From assembly GCA_013368445.1 (NCBI GenBank), contig JAACJO010000031.1:248001-312000 (forward strand): DNA of 64,000 nucleotides. The letters are read 5' to 3'. Positions 1-15,123 of this stretch are shown piece by piece. The notes under the pieces are model-generated. The model ran no database searches and had not been told where the DNA came from. It saw only the letters and a program-made list of their open reading frames with translations. Source of the stretch: Leucocoprinus leucothites. Taxonomy: Eukaryota > Basidiomycota > Agaricomycetes > Agaricales > Agaricaceae. A program made the position numbers and the translations under genes. Every line of letters starts with the position of its first letter. Positions within the stretch are counted from its first letter, which is position 1.

Positions 1-2633
1 CTGAGGAATCCCTGCCAGTGCCTGGTGAAATTATTTGTGCTAAAGTTTGAGTGACATCTACCCAGGTTCAAGGTGTCAACAACGTCGATGATAACTGTGT
101 TGGAGAAGCTACCATCCTCACGGACACTACTGTCCGGGAGTTTCTGGTTGAACACAAGCGGGAGAAGATCTCCGCCCTCTCTGTAAGACTGTGTCATCTC
201 GAGACTGAGAGTACTTTCGGGAACGTCCGACATGTATCCTCAGGCTTACACCTTCGAAGAAAGGCTTGGCTCCAATTCTGTTCGGTACCTCACATCCCGA
301 GGACGCCTGAAAGGCGTATACCATAGAGTATTTCCCCTCTCAATCATGGCAAACTTTGTACCGTTTCATGGAACACGTAAAAAAGCATCGGCTGTAGTCT
401 CTTCCTCGGTAACAGCCGCTGGTCAGGAACGCACTGCACGAGGTCCTTAATTGTTTGCAGGGAGGGGAAATGGTGTACAGCAATCTCAGGGAATGTGACA
501 TCATTATAATTGAAGTGGATAGCCGCGCAGGCTGGCCGAAGGTTCAGAATGGCAAAGCAACCATCAAGGTTGATTTTAATTGGGCAGCTAGAGCGGAGGT
601 AGTGTTTTATCTGAGTCCGTTACTTAGTCTTGAAGTTATCTGGCTGGGGCAACTTGAGGCCCCAGTTCAGCAATTAGACGATCGAATTATGGTCAACGAG
701 TGGATTAGGTCATGGTTCGGATGTAATTTTAGGGCATGGATAGCAGGCCCCAGGCTATTCTCTGTCTCTCATTTTAGAGTAAATGTGTTTTTTCCCTTCC
801 TGTTATCACTGTACGATACTCTGTCCACGGTAGCAATCTCTTGGCATAAAATCTATATATCATTCCTGGATGATAATCTCCTCAGCTCAAGGGATGGAAT
901 CAATGTTTGAGGAACTGAATTTCGAGCGATGAAAGAAAGGTCTTCTCAAAATGTGAAGCTTTCTTGGCTGATGCCTCACTGGATCTCACTAACAGGGGTG
1001 TCACTGGGTGAGGATTTGTGCTATCCACGTGTTTTGAGCGATCCACTGTGTATATGATTTTTTACCCACTGAGAAGATTGACGTAGTACAGCGTGGGACC
1101 GGGCTGAACTAAGACAATGATGAATATTGAATATCGATGAATATCAGTCGATACTCTGGGGTTACTTTCGATGATATTTTTGGCCATTCAACGAGTTGAA
1201 TGTAAATACAGTGCATCGCGCAACTAGCCGACGTGAGACTTAGCTAGGAACCACCTCGTCAAATCCCGTAGTAGTTGAAGCGACCTTTTTCAATGTATAC
1301 CATCTATTGGAAGCCTCTTTTCGTGCTTCTGTATACAATTGCTCACCACTGTCGTTAAGAGTCGGAATACATGATGCTTGCACTGTGAGGCGCAGGGAGA
1401 AAGCAACCGCATTGTCTTCCCTCGCCTGTCATTGTGTATGCGTTGGTTGTTTTTGGGGGCCTTGAGAGCTAAGTATTTCCGGCAGGAAATCGGACTTAAC
1501 CCATTCGTTCCATCCTATGTCGTTATTGGCCCCCACCCATACTCTTTCACTGGTTGGTTTGAAACGATAGCTAAACCTAGTAGTCCTCATTAGATTTTCT
1601 GCCTCTGAGGGGGAAAATGAATTTCAAAGTAAATCCGCTTGCGCATTGATCATCCCAATATAGCTGGAAAGGAATAGGTTAGTATGCGGCGGGAGAGTTT
1701 CTCGAACATGGCCCGGCATTGATAGAGAATGTAATATATTCATGATCAAGACTCTGAGCACTGGTAAAAAAAACACGCTTGAGAGAATTGGTGGGGTTTC
1801 GCTCACTTCATCCTTCTTGGGACTGTGAGACTGGAGGCGAAGGCCAGAGATTCTTCAAACCTAATCAACTATGAATATTGATCCCGAGCTTCACACTCCA
1901 TTTCGAATTGGCTGATCATTACACGACTTGGTTCAAGGATGCATGGCATTGAGTGAAAGAAGATAGCAAGTCGTAATGGCAACCAGATGATTTTAGGATG
2001 ACAAGCTTCGACCCCGGCTCCTGTATGGTGGCGGGCCACTGGCGGCGCCGTACTCGTGAGCAATTTGTTCTCAACTAAGGTGTCAAAATCAGGAAGGACA
2101 GATGTTGGGCTTTTATATGTTGAAGTTGGATCTTGAAGTGCTAATCTGAACTAGGTTCCACATATGATATCTATTAGTTGAAGTTAGTGGTGGCTACTGG
2201 TCGGCTCGAAGGGAGTCGATTCGGCAAGCGACTCAGGGTCGATGGTGATGGTGATATCCTACCCTGATCAAACATTGTAACTTGTTGCCTTGACACGGCT
2301 AAGTATGCTCCGTAATACCGGCTGGCTCCACTCCCTCTGATAGAGCATTGCAAGAATTTGTCTGCGGTTGTCGCCTAATAAAACTGTATTTGAAATGTGG
2401 TGTCAGTGGCTCGGCATGAGGTGCTCGTGGTCAAGCTTTGTGAGGTCCGGTCTCTGAAAATATTGAAACATATGGGTATATACAATGAATTGATCTACGG
2501 GTACGAAAGGAGCGACAAATAGCATTATAGGAAAAGAGCGACATAAAGCGTGAGAACAGGGTATCTAAAAGAAAACAGAGGAAGTAACCCAAAAACAGGG
2601 CAAAGTGTGCAAGTATTATCGAAACGCGTTTCA
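1..2633. other. Left flank, no supported gene
   Basis: Only short open frames are present (the longest, about 150 codons at 455-910 on the plus strand, shows no motif I recognise). There is no chain of frames joined by consensus splice sites, and no transposase or tRNA signature. The last few hundred bases are downstream of the cytochrome P450 stop codon and probably hold its 3' untranslated region. Confidence 0.5.
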
Positions 2634-4523
2634 CTAATGATATTCTTCCGAAACCAACGCAGCAGCCTTCTCGGAACGCGGCTTAATTGTGCACTTGAAC
2701 GGTTCAGGGTAGCTAATAAAATCTGAGCACAGCTGTTGCTTGAGACAAGATACGGAGGATACTCACCTGATCGTTCCAGAAGTATTCTCATGCTTAGGTA
2801 CAATAGGCACACCGTTCGAGTCCATGGCGTTGGTGATATTAAACGCTGCTAGGGTCATAGCAATCGTCATTGACAGAGCGGCCTCCGCAAGGTACATTCC
2901 GGGACAAATGCGCCGGCCGTAACCAAAGCAGATATCACGAGGGTTTCGTTGAGGATTAGCGCCTAGGTAACGCTCGGGAGAGAACTTGAATGGTTCCGGC
3001 CAGATGCTCTCGTCATGTAACATATTCCTGTAAATGTGATCAACGAACTGACTACGGAATGACTAGTGCAATATTACCAAAGATTGCACATAATGATTGC
3101 ATCCTTCGGAATGAAATAACCCGCCACAATGCCGTCTTCGGTCGCACGATGGGGCACACCTGTAGGAGCGACACTGTTCCAGCGCAAAATTTCCGTCACG
3201 ATGGCCCCTACGTAAGGGAGGTTCGGTATGTCTTGGAATGTTGGCAAGCGATCGTTGCCGATCACAGCATCGATCTCAGCTTGAGCCTTTCTCTGTACCT
3301 CTACATTATGCTTTGCATCAGTACTGGGGCGTAAATTGAAACAATATAGCTCACCAGGGAATAGGACCATTGCGAGGTGGAACGCATATTCGGCGGAAAC
3401 TGTGGTATCTGCACCTCCTCCATAGAGTGAGCTTGCTGAGAATTTCAAATCTCGGATCTCGTCGGCACTGAGACTACCACCATCCTCCAAAATGGTGGAC
3501 ACATATGATTTTGATGCAGTGCCAGTTTCCTAGAGAGCAGAAATCGCGTCAGTTCGTGCAGATGTTCTGCTGGGACTAACTTACCATTTGCCGTAGTGTA
3601 AACTTATACGGCGCTTCAACCATCTCCAAAGTATCACCTGCCCAACGCCGTGCTGTCTCCATGAAGCCCATCCCAGGAAGCCATTCGGGAGTGAGCGGAG
3701 CACGGGGAAAAAGTCGACCAAGAAGGAACCGGGGATAGCGGCCCTATTAAAATTATCATTGGCACGCTCAATGAGCGCCACAAAGGGATCTTCGCCTTCC
3801 TGTACATCGATCCCGTACGTTAACTTGAGAATTATGTTACCTTGAAGCCTAGAGAATACTTAAGCAACATGTTACATTAAATGAGGGCAACAATTTACTT
3901 GCGGAGGTGAATCATCAAGTCGTCAGGACTGGCCAGAGTCCTTTGAAGGAATTTGCGGGTCGACGATTCAATAAGTGGATGAAGCTCTTTGATTTGCGCA
4001 GCACCTCCAATGTATTTCGCGATGTTCTTGCGATATACTCTGAAGCGTTCTCCGTAGGGAATCAAAACGAGGGTTTCTGAGTAGCCAACCAATTCTCCGC
4101 CCATCTCAAGGCGGGGTCGGTCCGAATAGAGCGCTCCCTTTTTATCGAGTTCCTGCATGACATCCACGGAGTTCACAATGATAATTGGCTGGCCCATCGC
4201 ATTGACAGACATGATACCGCCTGCGATCGATAACAAAGTCAGATTAGGTTTAGGTGTAAGTTCACCAAGCTGACGAACCATATTCGCGTCCCCATTTCGC
4301 ATAGGTGAGCCAATCCTTCTGGGTTGGCATATCCGCCGCATTCTAGACACGACGTAAACGCTATGGGCAACAGGTAACCGAAGTGAGGACATACTCCAAT
4401 GACTGGGAGGCCCCGAGGACCAGGAGGAAGCGGCGCGGGGAGTTTACGTTGTTTGACATACGAGTTGAGAACGTACATGCCAGCGCCGAGGAGAGTATAG
4501 TCGAGGTAGTTGAGCCCGGTCAT
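2634..4523 (-). CDS. Cytochrome P450 monooxygenase (microsomal, fungal)
   Basis: A multi-exon minus-strand gene for a haem-thiolate monooxygenase, presumably anchored in the ER and fed by cytochrome P450 reductase. The start at 4523 gives a short hydrophobic N-terminus followed by the proline-rich hinge LPPGPRGLPVIG. Later exons carry the I-helix signature GGGADTT, the ExxR element in EILRW, a PERY motif, and the haem-binding loop FGYGRRICPG with its cysteine ligand. The last intron (acceptor near 2690) leads into a C-terminal exon ending EEYH and TAG at 2634-2636. All exons I could join stay in frame, so the gene looks intact. The overall style (GGIMSVNAMGQPIIIVNS after the hinge) matches the large Agaricomycete group annotated as O-methylsterigmatocystin oxidoreductase-like. 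The substrate cannot be deduced, and no biosynthetic partner genes flank it. Confidence 0.92.
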
Positions 4524-6387
4524 GACGACAAAGACGGAAGAGAGGAATGACTGGAGATAACTGGGAAGGAGAGTGGAGGTCAGTCTACCATAACAAGAAC
4601 TATTTTAGTTTTCATGAACTGAATTTCCCTTCAAATTTGTCCGATCCAGGGTTCACAGGTCCGGGAGCCTTACCATACAGGTTCAGAAATAACTTTTACC
4701 TTTAAGCGGGCCCGGAATAGATATCCCACCCCCGCCGGCCATTCGCCGCATAAGTAGCCGTCCACTTTGCTCCTCTCTCACATTCTAGTTCCACATTCAA
4801 CTGTTGATCTATCGCTGGATGATGCATCTGTTCATTGCTGCTACATAACCATGGGCTTGGACCTGCTCACAACAGCCTGGAGATTGGACCGTGCTTTTGA
4901 CCCAGAAACTACTTCCAGTTTTCGGGCTCTTACGAGACTTAAGGTTTCCAGGGAAGAAAATCAGCCAAGGCCGAGAAACACATTCAAAATGGTTGCCAGA
5001 AGCAGCTTGCCTGTCTGTAGAGAAATTGGAGAAAACACGCGCTGCTTACGTAGAAGGAAGCTCAGGCCCACGCGACTTCCCGATTGGGCCATTTTTGCCG
5101 TTTGAAATTTCCATTCTCTGCTTCGGCCAATTCACATCTCACGATCGTGGCCACCGCCGTTTTGACCAGGTCAATCTACAGCTCTAGAGTGCCCAACGTG
5201 CCCTTTGGGGATCCTTTGCACAATCCTGTAAACTAGGAAAGTCGTACATCGTCCAAGTGAATGTTTTCTTCTGACATCGTCGAGACCCTGAAGCTTGTGA
5301 GCCAACCTGTTCAAACTCACGTTGACAGGCTGAGAACCCTTCCCATGAGAAACAGTTGCCCCACATGTCTATCAGATCCAACAGATCTAGTCCGGCCAAC
5401 ATTTTGATCAGGTTTTCGGTTGATTCTGTCTTTATGGTCAGCAACCGCTCCCGCTTGCCTCCGTCCGGTCCAGGTTCCCGCAATGCGAGGATCGCGGGTT
5501 TGGTCCGAGCAAGTCACGCTGCGGATAGAACTCTAGTCGTACGAGTGTCCAGGCTCTAGGCTGAAGCCCCGTTGACGGGCGAAATCCTTTCTCTCTCACA
5601 ACTGAATGAAGCTTGAAGGGCCAGATACTTTAGTCCAGAAATAGGTAGGGAGGGAGAAGAAGCGAGAAAAAAACTTTATTGACCACGCCGTTTTCATCAG
5701 AGTAAGTTCGTCAGTATGCCGAATGAAGGTAATTCTTTCGCTATAACTCCACCGTCATATTCTTTTGATGGGAGGTCACATTCCACTCAAATAGGCTCAA
5801 ATAAATCGTCACGAATATAGTGGCTCGTTATGGAAATCAGAATTCTTGGAGCTTTCTGCCCGACCTTTTTTCTGTTTTGAAAAGACTCTCACCCTATTAC
5901 GCCGCTTGCAGTTTCCCTGAGGACTCGCGACAACGCATCACTCCGTCAGAAAAAAAAACGACGGCAACCAGAACCGATGACAGCAACAAAAGGCCATTCA
6001 ATCTCATGGTTCGTGTTTTTTTGGCCCTTGATTCTCCACCCGTTCACAAGAGGGGGTACTGCCTGCAATTCCATTTGTGGACCATCTCCGTTCCCTCGGG
6101 GTTCGATCTGTTACGTTCTGGACCAATACATAACCTGACATCTCCTCAAACTTCCTTCCAGACTCCCTCTGGACCTCTCTCACTCTCATCCTTGTCCTGG
6201 CTCGCGCAGTGGCTGAGTCAACTTTCCCTCTTCGCTACTCAAGGTTTCGCGTTGGTTGAAAGGAGTTGGATCTGGATACTGTGGGCTCGACGCGTCACTC
6301 TCAAGTCTATCGCTGAGCTCCGAGGTTTTTCGTGGAATAATCCATATACTCTCGCTCGTTTAACCCGCTGCGAAAAGAGAATAAAAT
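4524..6387. other. Intergenic region between P450 and DUF6534 gene
   Basis: Contains the divergent promoters of the P450 and the DUF6534-like gene. Several overlapping open frames occur (about 112 codons at 4767-5105, 98 codons at 4891-5187, 196 codons at 5820-6410). None has recognisable domains, consistent splice sites or a homologous counterpart elsewhere in the window, so I do not call them genes. Confidence 0.45.
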
Positions 6388-8629
6388 ATGTCGGCGACTT
6401 TGCAGGATAATGTTCCCTTGGATAACACGTTCGTCTACGAACCATTCTGCTCGGCTTGTTATCCCTCTTTGCTGATAGTCCTCGCTGTATATTAGCTTTG
6501 GGGCGATGATGATAGGTACAATCGTCAGCGCTGTTCTGCACGGTGTATGCCTTTTGCAAGCCTTCTATTATTTCCAACGTGCGCGCTTCTTCCCGCTCGA
6601 GGCCCTAGCTACCTGGGACTGACCTTGAATACTTCTCATAGGTTACAAGAAGGACCACTTCCTTATGAAAACACTGGTAAGGACCGCTCAACCTCAACTT
6701 TGCTTCCCTTCCTGAAACAATTTGACGGTAAAATCGTCATATTTCGACGCCCATTGCTCTGGGTTTGTGTTTCTGGGTTTGTGTTTCTGGATGTCATATG
6801 ACCCTGACACAACCTCTACACAAGTTTTGATTATGTCTATATTTGATCGCTTTAAGCACCATCGTATTTTTCTCCGTGCTAACACCATATGCTCTAGGTC
6901 GGAATTCTTGTTCTGTTCGAGGCAACCCACCTTTGCTTCATTACACACACGGGTAAGATCGGTTCATGGCTCCGTTATTGATCATTAATGCTGAGAGTCT
7001 TTCAAAATCTGCTTTCTAGTTTACCATTACAACGTCACGAGCTTCCGGTATGATTCAACCAACTGATTGACTTATTGGAATGGCTACTCATGGTCTTCTG
7101 CACCACAGTAATGAGGCTAGTCTGAAGCTCATCATCTGGTCTGTAGTGGTACGTCACGATCCGTCCACCTCTTTGTCCTTCCGCAACTGACTTAAGAAAT
7201 GCAGATGGAAGCGCTTTTCACCGTGAGTCTTCCACTTCTCCTCGGCTAATTTACATTCCCGACCTAATTCCACGTCCGGTCCATCTTGCCTCATCTTACC
7301 CCGATCCGTCTAATGAATCCGTGACATGATTCAACGCCACCGATGCACTTCGCCGTGCCAATCAATTAGGGGTTAAACGGCGCATTTGTGCAAACGTGAG
7401 TACATTCCGGCTACCCATCGCTCCTGAGGTCGTTATTGAATTGGACGCCATACAGGTTCTATACCTATCGGGTGTGGAAGCTTAGTGAACGCAATTGGTT
7501 CCTTGCGGGGTTTATATTAATTCTGATCGTGTGCAACGCCGGATGTGGTACAGGTGGGTATTTATTCCTATGGCACTTGTCGAAGTGGCTGACTTTATGG
7601 CACAGCTTGGGTGATCATTTCGTATGCCTTTAATTTCATCTACTTCAAGCAGACATGAAACTGATGCGAGGGATAGAATGCAATTGGACACCTACGAACG
7701 CTTGCTTGACATAACTGTGAGTTCAAACCAATGAATATGATTCTATTTTCGGTGACTAAGGTAACATGCTCCAGCCGCTGACCATTACGATTAACGCCCT
7801 ATCTACGACGATCGATGTTCTAATTGCAGGGAGTTTGGTGTACTTGCTCCATAGTGCCCGTACTGGATTCAAGAGGTGACTGAATTTGGTTTCTTATTCC
7901 TTACCAATTACTGATCCCGAGACAGATCGGATACTATGATCAATAAGCTGGTGAGTCTCTTCGAGATACCGTAGTTGTGGGTGTTGTTAGGTGCTTACCG
8001 CTATCTAGATCGTCTTCGTCGTCAACACTGGAGTGTGAGTAGATTTTCGCAGACTTTCGTAGCACTCGGGATCTCACTTCTTTTCAGGTTAACTACGTAT
8101 GTTTCTTTCCGGTGGGGTCACACCTTCGAAACAAATACTAACCCGTTTTGTATAAAGTCTTTGCGCCATCGCAGCTCTCATCTGCGTAAGTCGACTGTTC
8201 AGAACCAAAGCAACGATACACCTGACCTAACACCTTATCAATAGCTTGTTGCCTCACCCAGAACACTCATTTACGCAAGTTTCTATTTCTGCATTGGCCG
8301 TTGTAAGTTCTAGCCTCAGTACCCTACAGCCACCGTGAAGATAAACCTGACGTGTTGCTCAGTTTATGTCAACTCCTTCCTGGCAACCCTCAACGCTCGA
8401 ACTAGCATCACAGACAAGATCGATAATGTCGATCACATGCTCGTTTCATTGCCGCGAAGCGCAATTTCCTCGAACAATGCAAAGAGCCAGCAGAACATCT
8501 CCATTCGAATAGATACCACGCACGAAGCAGTGCATGATCCTAGTATGCGGAAGGTACGACCAGCAGCCCTTCCCACATAGGGGAAATTCTTAACATTTCC
8601 AGGCTATAGAATCAACCCAAGTCTACTGA
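6388..8629 (+). CDS. DUF6534-type seven-helix membrane protein
   Basis: I could assemble 19 exons with canonical GT-AG borders: 6388-6428, 6496-6578, 6642-6676, 6898-6952, 7020-7047, 7109-7148, 7205-7222, 7370-7395, 7456-7553, 7606-7621, 7677-7716, 7775-7875, 7926-7950, 8009-8034, 8088-8096, 8158-8185, 8245-8302, 8363-8553 and 8603-8629. They sum to 945 nt, a 314-residue protein. It begins MSATLQDNVPLDNTFGAMM and has about seven hydrophobic segments. Near the end sits the family hallmark IGRFYVNSFLATLNAR, followed by a polar serine-rich tail. This pattern is that of the Agaricomycete DUF6534 family, integral membrane proteins of unknown function present in many copies per genome. Exon 8088-8096 is only 9 nt, and exons of 16-28 nt are common, so automatic annotation is likely to miss parts. 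No operon-like context; function unknown. Confidence 0.88.
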
Positions 8630-9209
8630 GAAGGAGATTTCCATGGAATCCGCCAAGGGCTCTGACGACGAGCTTACCAAGGTTCACGCTTACTGAGCTT
8701 TGAGCCTGATTCACGCTTCATTTATCTTTCGAGTGTTTTTCGAGTGTTGTCTGTTTGTGCATAGGGAGGAAGGCAAACCCCGAACTTTTAAAGGTCATTA
8801 CTTGTATAAGTATATAATAATTCTACTTCTCCCTCCCCGGGAAACTGTCGTTTCGGTAGTCTTTTCTTGGGTCTTTTGATTTTTGTGCTGGCGGCCACAA
8901 TTTACATAGACGGGAATTAATCGGCTACTTGACATTGGATAAGCTTGGCGCAAGAGCAGAAGAATGTATTGGAGAGGGTGGAGTGACCAAACTGCGTGAA
9001 GCGAGTGATACCTGACAGGAAGTGATTGGCTACTGATTGGCCTATTCGCGACAGCGAAGCGTATTTACTTCGATGATGTTCCGAGTGATTGTGCGGGGAT
9101 TCGGGAAACGTGTCTTTTATAAAATGTTCGGCTCCTTGATGCACGATCTAAGGTTTCCCACGGCCTCAGCCCCACCCGTTAGAACCAGTCATCCTCGTCT
9201 GGCTGTGAA
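8630..9209. other. Intergenic region upstream of mannosidase
   Basis: 580 bp holding the 3' flank of the DUF6534 gene and the promoter of the GH47 gene. An AT-rich stretch near 8805-8825 follows the first gene. I see no further gene in it. Confidence 0.5.
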
Positions 9210-11435
<2,226 letters not shown>

Positions 11436-11698
11436 CAATTTACTCGGAAATTTTCATCAGAGGAGTCACATTTAATGCCTTTAATGCTTTGGTTCATCTA
11501 TTCGTTTAACACTCACTATATATGATGTGCTCTGATCTTTTTCCATTATATTCTTCAATGATCAAATTTCCCTGTTCACACTGCCCCGTAGATACCACTA
11601 ATTTCATCGTGTATTCAGCACTCCGGAAGTACTCTGTAATAACCGTGATTCTAGATACGACGCAAATGAACCCCGAAATTCCAACTCACAATGCAAGT

Positions 11699-13251
11699 CT
11701 ACCGGGGATTACTCTGTCCTCGATCTTCTGGTTCATGTACTACCTTAAATACATTTCTTCCCCTCCAGTTCAAGTCTCTCCCAATCCCACTGAAAGACAC
11801 TTCAACCTGGTTTTTCATCGTCTGACCCCATGACTCACTACCGCCCCTCGCAATGTACATAACCTCCTCCAGTCCTTGGAACACGTCAATTCGACGCTTG
11901 AAAAGGGCTTGGAGTGCAGCGTGAGGCCACCAGCGTTGGATAGAATGCTCAGTGAGCTGCTTGATGGAAAAAACTAATTTGCGTAGGGGTGAGTCAACCC
12001 TTTCTAATACTTGCATCATCCAAGCCTGACGATCTCGAGCGTAAGAGAGCTGGCCTTTAATGATAAGTGTGGAAAGGTTGATGTTTGCGGAAAAGTTCCA
12101 GATGTCTGGTGCAGTACGAGAGAAATCAGTCGATAGTCGAGAGAGGGAAGAAAAGGATTCCGGGTAATATTCACGAAAGAATTCGCCCTAAACAAGACGA
12201 ATGAATCAACCCAAATACTCACTTTCAGGCAGATCAGCATTTTCATTGTCCAGTTGGAGAGTAAGCTGGGTCAAGCCGGCGCCAACATTCTTGAGAATTT
12301 GCACTGCAGCATGCAGGAAATTTTCTAGCCGTACAATATGAAATGATAATGTCGTAATGTTTTTCCCGGATGGATAGCTAGCGAGATATTCCATGATATT
12401 GATTCGTGGGTGGGTGACGGCCAGATCTATCAAAGAGCTCGGAAGGTGTCGCTCCCTCGAAATGGCTCCATAGTTGTTTTGGAGGAAAATATTTGGTGGG
12501 ATCTCCTCAATCACCAGCCTCCGGAGACTCGGGAATTCAGATACGAAGCCAGGATAAGAGTCTCCCGGAAGAGCATTCTGCATTCTCCGCATGACAAGGG
12601 TTTCAACGCAAGGGAACGCCTGTTTAAACAGTGTGCGATCGAAGTCCAAGTCATATGCATCGAGGTGCAGACATCGAAGAGAAGGTAATAAACGAGCAAG
12701 CGCGGCAAAATCTGGTTTGTCCCCGTTTGGTCGATATGGGTAAAGCGCGAGTTGGAGGACTTCTACAGCTTGTCGGATGGTGCACAGAGGAGACATAGCC
12801 AAGTGCCAAAAGGTAACGACACGGCTAAGTCCCATCCTTATCACGCGGAATCGGTCGCCCCGTACGAACCAAAGCCAGTCCTTAGCCACCAGTGATAGAT
12901 GAAGCGAGCGAGGCGTCCCAACCCTATATATATCTATGATGTGGTATTGAATTTCCAGGGGTAAATCTGGACACTTCTGTGGAGGCTCTGGGGATACCAC
13001 TTGGGAAATAAGACGAGAGTAAAAGAGAGGATGAATCCCGACAACGTACGGTGTGAAATACTGTTTACTTGATCAACTGCAGCTTGGGACCACTCATCAA
13101 CGCTCATGAGGTCAGGTGGCGAGAACAGGTGGTCAATGTCCATCTCGTCCATCTCTGGTTTGTCGTCGATATTCATCGGTTTGGCAACAGCGAGAGGAAG
13201 GAAATGTGATAGGCGCCAGGTTTGGGCGCTGTAGTACTTGTCGTTTGACAT
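11699..13251 (-). CDS. F-box/LRR-like protein
   Basis: Three exons, 13050-13251, 12223-12999 and 11699-12105, sum to 1386 nt (461 residues); introns are 50 and 117 nt. The start at 13251 gives MSNDKYYSAQ and an acidic leader. A further in-frame ATG lies at 13305. The second exon opens with CPDLPLEIQYHIIDIY, the usual fungal F-box-like start, followed by irregular leucine-rich segments (PSLRCLHLDAYDLDF, PSLRRLVIEEI, SSLIDLAVTH). Members of this very large mushroom family are presumed SCF ubiquitin-ligase adaptors, but the F-box match is weak and the target is unknown. Phase agreement across both introns supports the model. Confidence 0.75.
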
Positions 13252-14166
13252 CGTTCTCACGGCAGGGAAGGAATGATCAAATATAATGGGACAATTAAAT
13301 ATCATATATCATCATTCAAGTCAAATACAAATTGTTTCGTACTATCACGATCTTTCAGTGCTTAGGGAATTCGTTCAAAGACTTCTATAATCCAAACCTG
13401 ACAAATTCGAGCTATGGGAGAGCCGTCCTTTATGCTGAAACCCAGTTGCAAGTATGTGATCAACGTTGTGGAGGATGTTACTGGGAGGCATTTGATCTAG
13501 GTAACTCTGAGAGAGGCATTGAGGAGGACTTGACGGGCCCAGTCGGTGATGATTGTCGGTCATTGGGAGGTATCTTCTGTCTGTAGTCTGGTTATGCAAT
13601 TTTTTAGAGGGTTTCTGACTTTTTTTGCTTACTAGGATTGGGTCAGGGAAGCATGTGTGTAGGCAATCAACTTGGCACCATAGGAAATGAAGAAATGACC
13701 TATTCTAACAGATTGGTAGATTCCAACCCATATTGGCCTACCCCGCAGGATTATCCCGGACCCTGGCCTGAAATACCAGTCAACGGAGTGGTACCTTTTT
13801 CACTAGAAGCTGTGTCGAGGCCACAGCTTCGACCTTGCTTGTAGCTTGTGTATATACATACCATGTATTCAAATTATTCAGCAAGAGGAAAATCACGTCC
13901 TGGATAGGGTCGCACATGCCAGTGGATGAGTATTATTGACGCAGACATTTGTTTTTAGCATGGTCTTCCTAGTTAGGGGTAGTAGACTGGCTACCGGATT
14001 TACATTCATTTGGTTCATTTCTTTTTATATATCAATGTGTCTCAAATTTCACCCCTGAGCTGGTGACCTTGACAAGAAGGTACGTAGTCTAGGTTGACAA
14101 ACCTCCTGTCTTAATGAATACCTGTTCCGTTTCATCACCATCGGCCAGGACTTCCCAAACATCACA
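13252..14166. other. Intergenic region
   Basis: About 0.9 kb between the F-box gene and the small paralogous pair. Short plus-strand frames at 13332-13586 and 13638-13844 have no recognisable motif. The sequence could include the 5' untranslated region of the gene that starts at 14167. Confidence 0.4.
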
Positions 14167-15053
14167 ATGTCGGAACAAGAAAATCATCTATCCCCAGTCC
14201 AAGCACGATCAGCTCCTCAACCTGAAAGCGATGCAAGTCATTCCGTGTGGGAAGGCATTGGGGCTGTAGGAGATTTTGCAACAGGTGATTCTTGCAATCA
14301 AATATTTGCTGTTCCCTGTGAACACCGAGGCAAATGGTATCCCGATACCTACATTGTAACAGATAATTTCGTGAACGAGGGCCAATGCAGCCCTCAACCC
14401 TCGAGGGCTCTCGAAACACCTTCAGACGAGCAGCATTCAACCACGCAGCACCCTCGGGATCATCAACAATTTCAACTCGAGAGAGACCCACAGTATACAT
14501 CTGCCTGGACTGGTAAGTTAGAGTAACAACCGTCGTGCAGATGCCACCAATCTTCTCAGGAATCTGTGGTGAAGCCAGGGATAGTCCTGCCCAGCCGAGT
14601 AATGAACAGCAATCCCAGGACACTTGGTTAGCCCTAGTGAACGATCCTCCATCCGATGTACCCCGATGTACCTCAGTTACGCGACCTTTTGATCCCGATC
14701 GTACGCCGATAGATCTTATGCTGAAGGAAACTTGTGTGGTATGTACACTTGTAATTTGTATGCCATGCGGGAACCGCTTTTTTACAAGCCTTACTGGTAG
14801 GATTTGTTGACATCAGTGCAGACAATGCGTTTTGAGGAGCTCAATGCACTACCCCCTGAGATAAAGGCTCTGGCGTGGAAAATTGTGAGCCTCTTTCTTT
14901 TTCCTGGCCTCACAATTGCTCCACCGCTCATCTGTATATTACGCTTGAAGCGAGTATTTCTCGAAATGGGGATGGAAAATTGGGTTTCTGCAGTACTTCA
15001 TGGCTAGGTCTCCAGCGGTAGATATGCAGAACAGGCGGGACAGTATCTGCTAA
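14167..15053 (+). CDS. Small hypothetical protein, paralogue A of a tail-to-tail pair
   Basis: Four exons (14167-14512, 14560-14738, 14822-14884, 14994-15053) sum to 648 nt, 215 residues. I do not recognise the family. The N-terminal two thirds is polar and rich in Q, S and P. The C-terminal part holds PFDPDRTPIDLMLKE and FEELNALPPEIKALAWKI. Both blocks recur in the opposite-strand neighbour at 15124-15827, with intron positions after the same residues: before the helix and after the AWKI sequence. The shared exon-intron layout is good evidence that this is a real gene and that the pair arose by duplication. No signal peptide or membrane segment is obvious. Confidence 0.65.
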
Positions 15054-15123
15054 GCTCGTTGATGGGTACAGTTTAGCCCGGGGAAAAAAATCAAACTTGT
15101 GGCACCAAAAATTTGATTCCATC

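Noticed and set aside
455..910. 151-codon open frame near the left edge
   Set aside because: No recognisable domain and no splice partners. The hydrophobic composition is compatible with chance in AT-rich DNA.
5820..6410. 196-codon plus-strand open frame upstream of the DUF6534 gene
   Set aside because: Low-complexity Ser/Leu composition and no motif. It overlaps the start of the well-supported DUF6534 gene in another frame; most likely a leader region.
6761..6790. Short direct repeat GGGTTTGTGTTTCT
   Set aside because: Two copies within an intron of the DUF6534 gene; simple slippage with no wider pattern.
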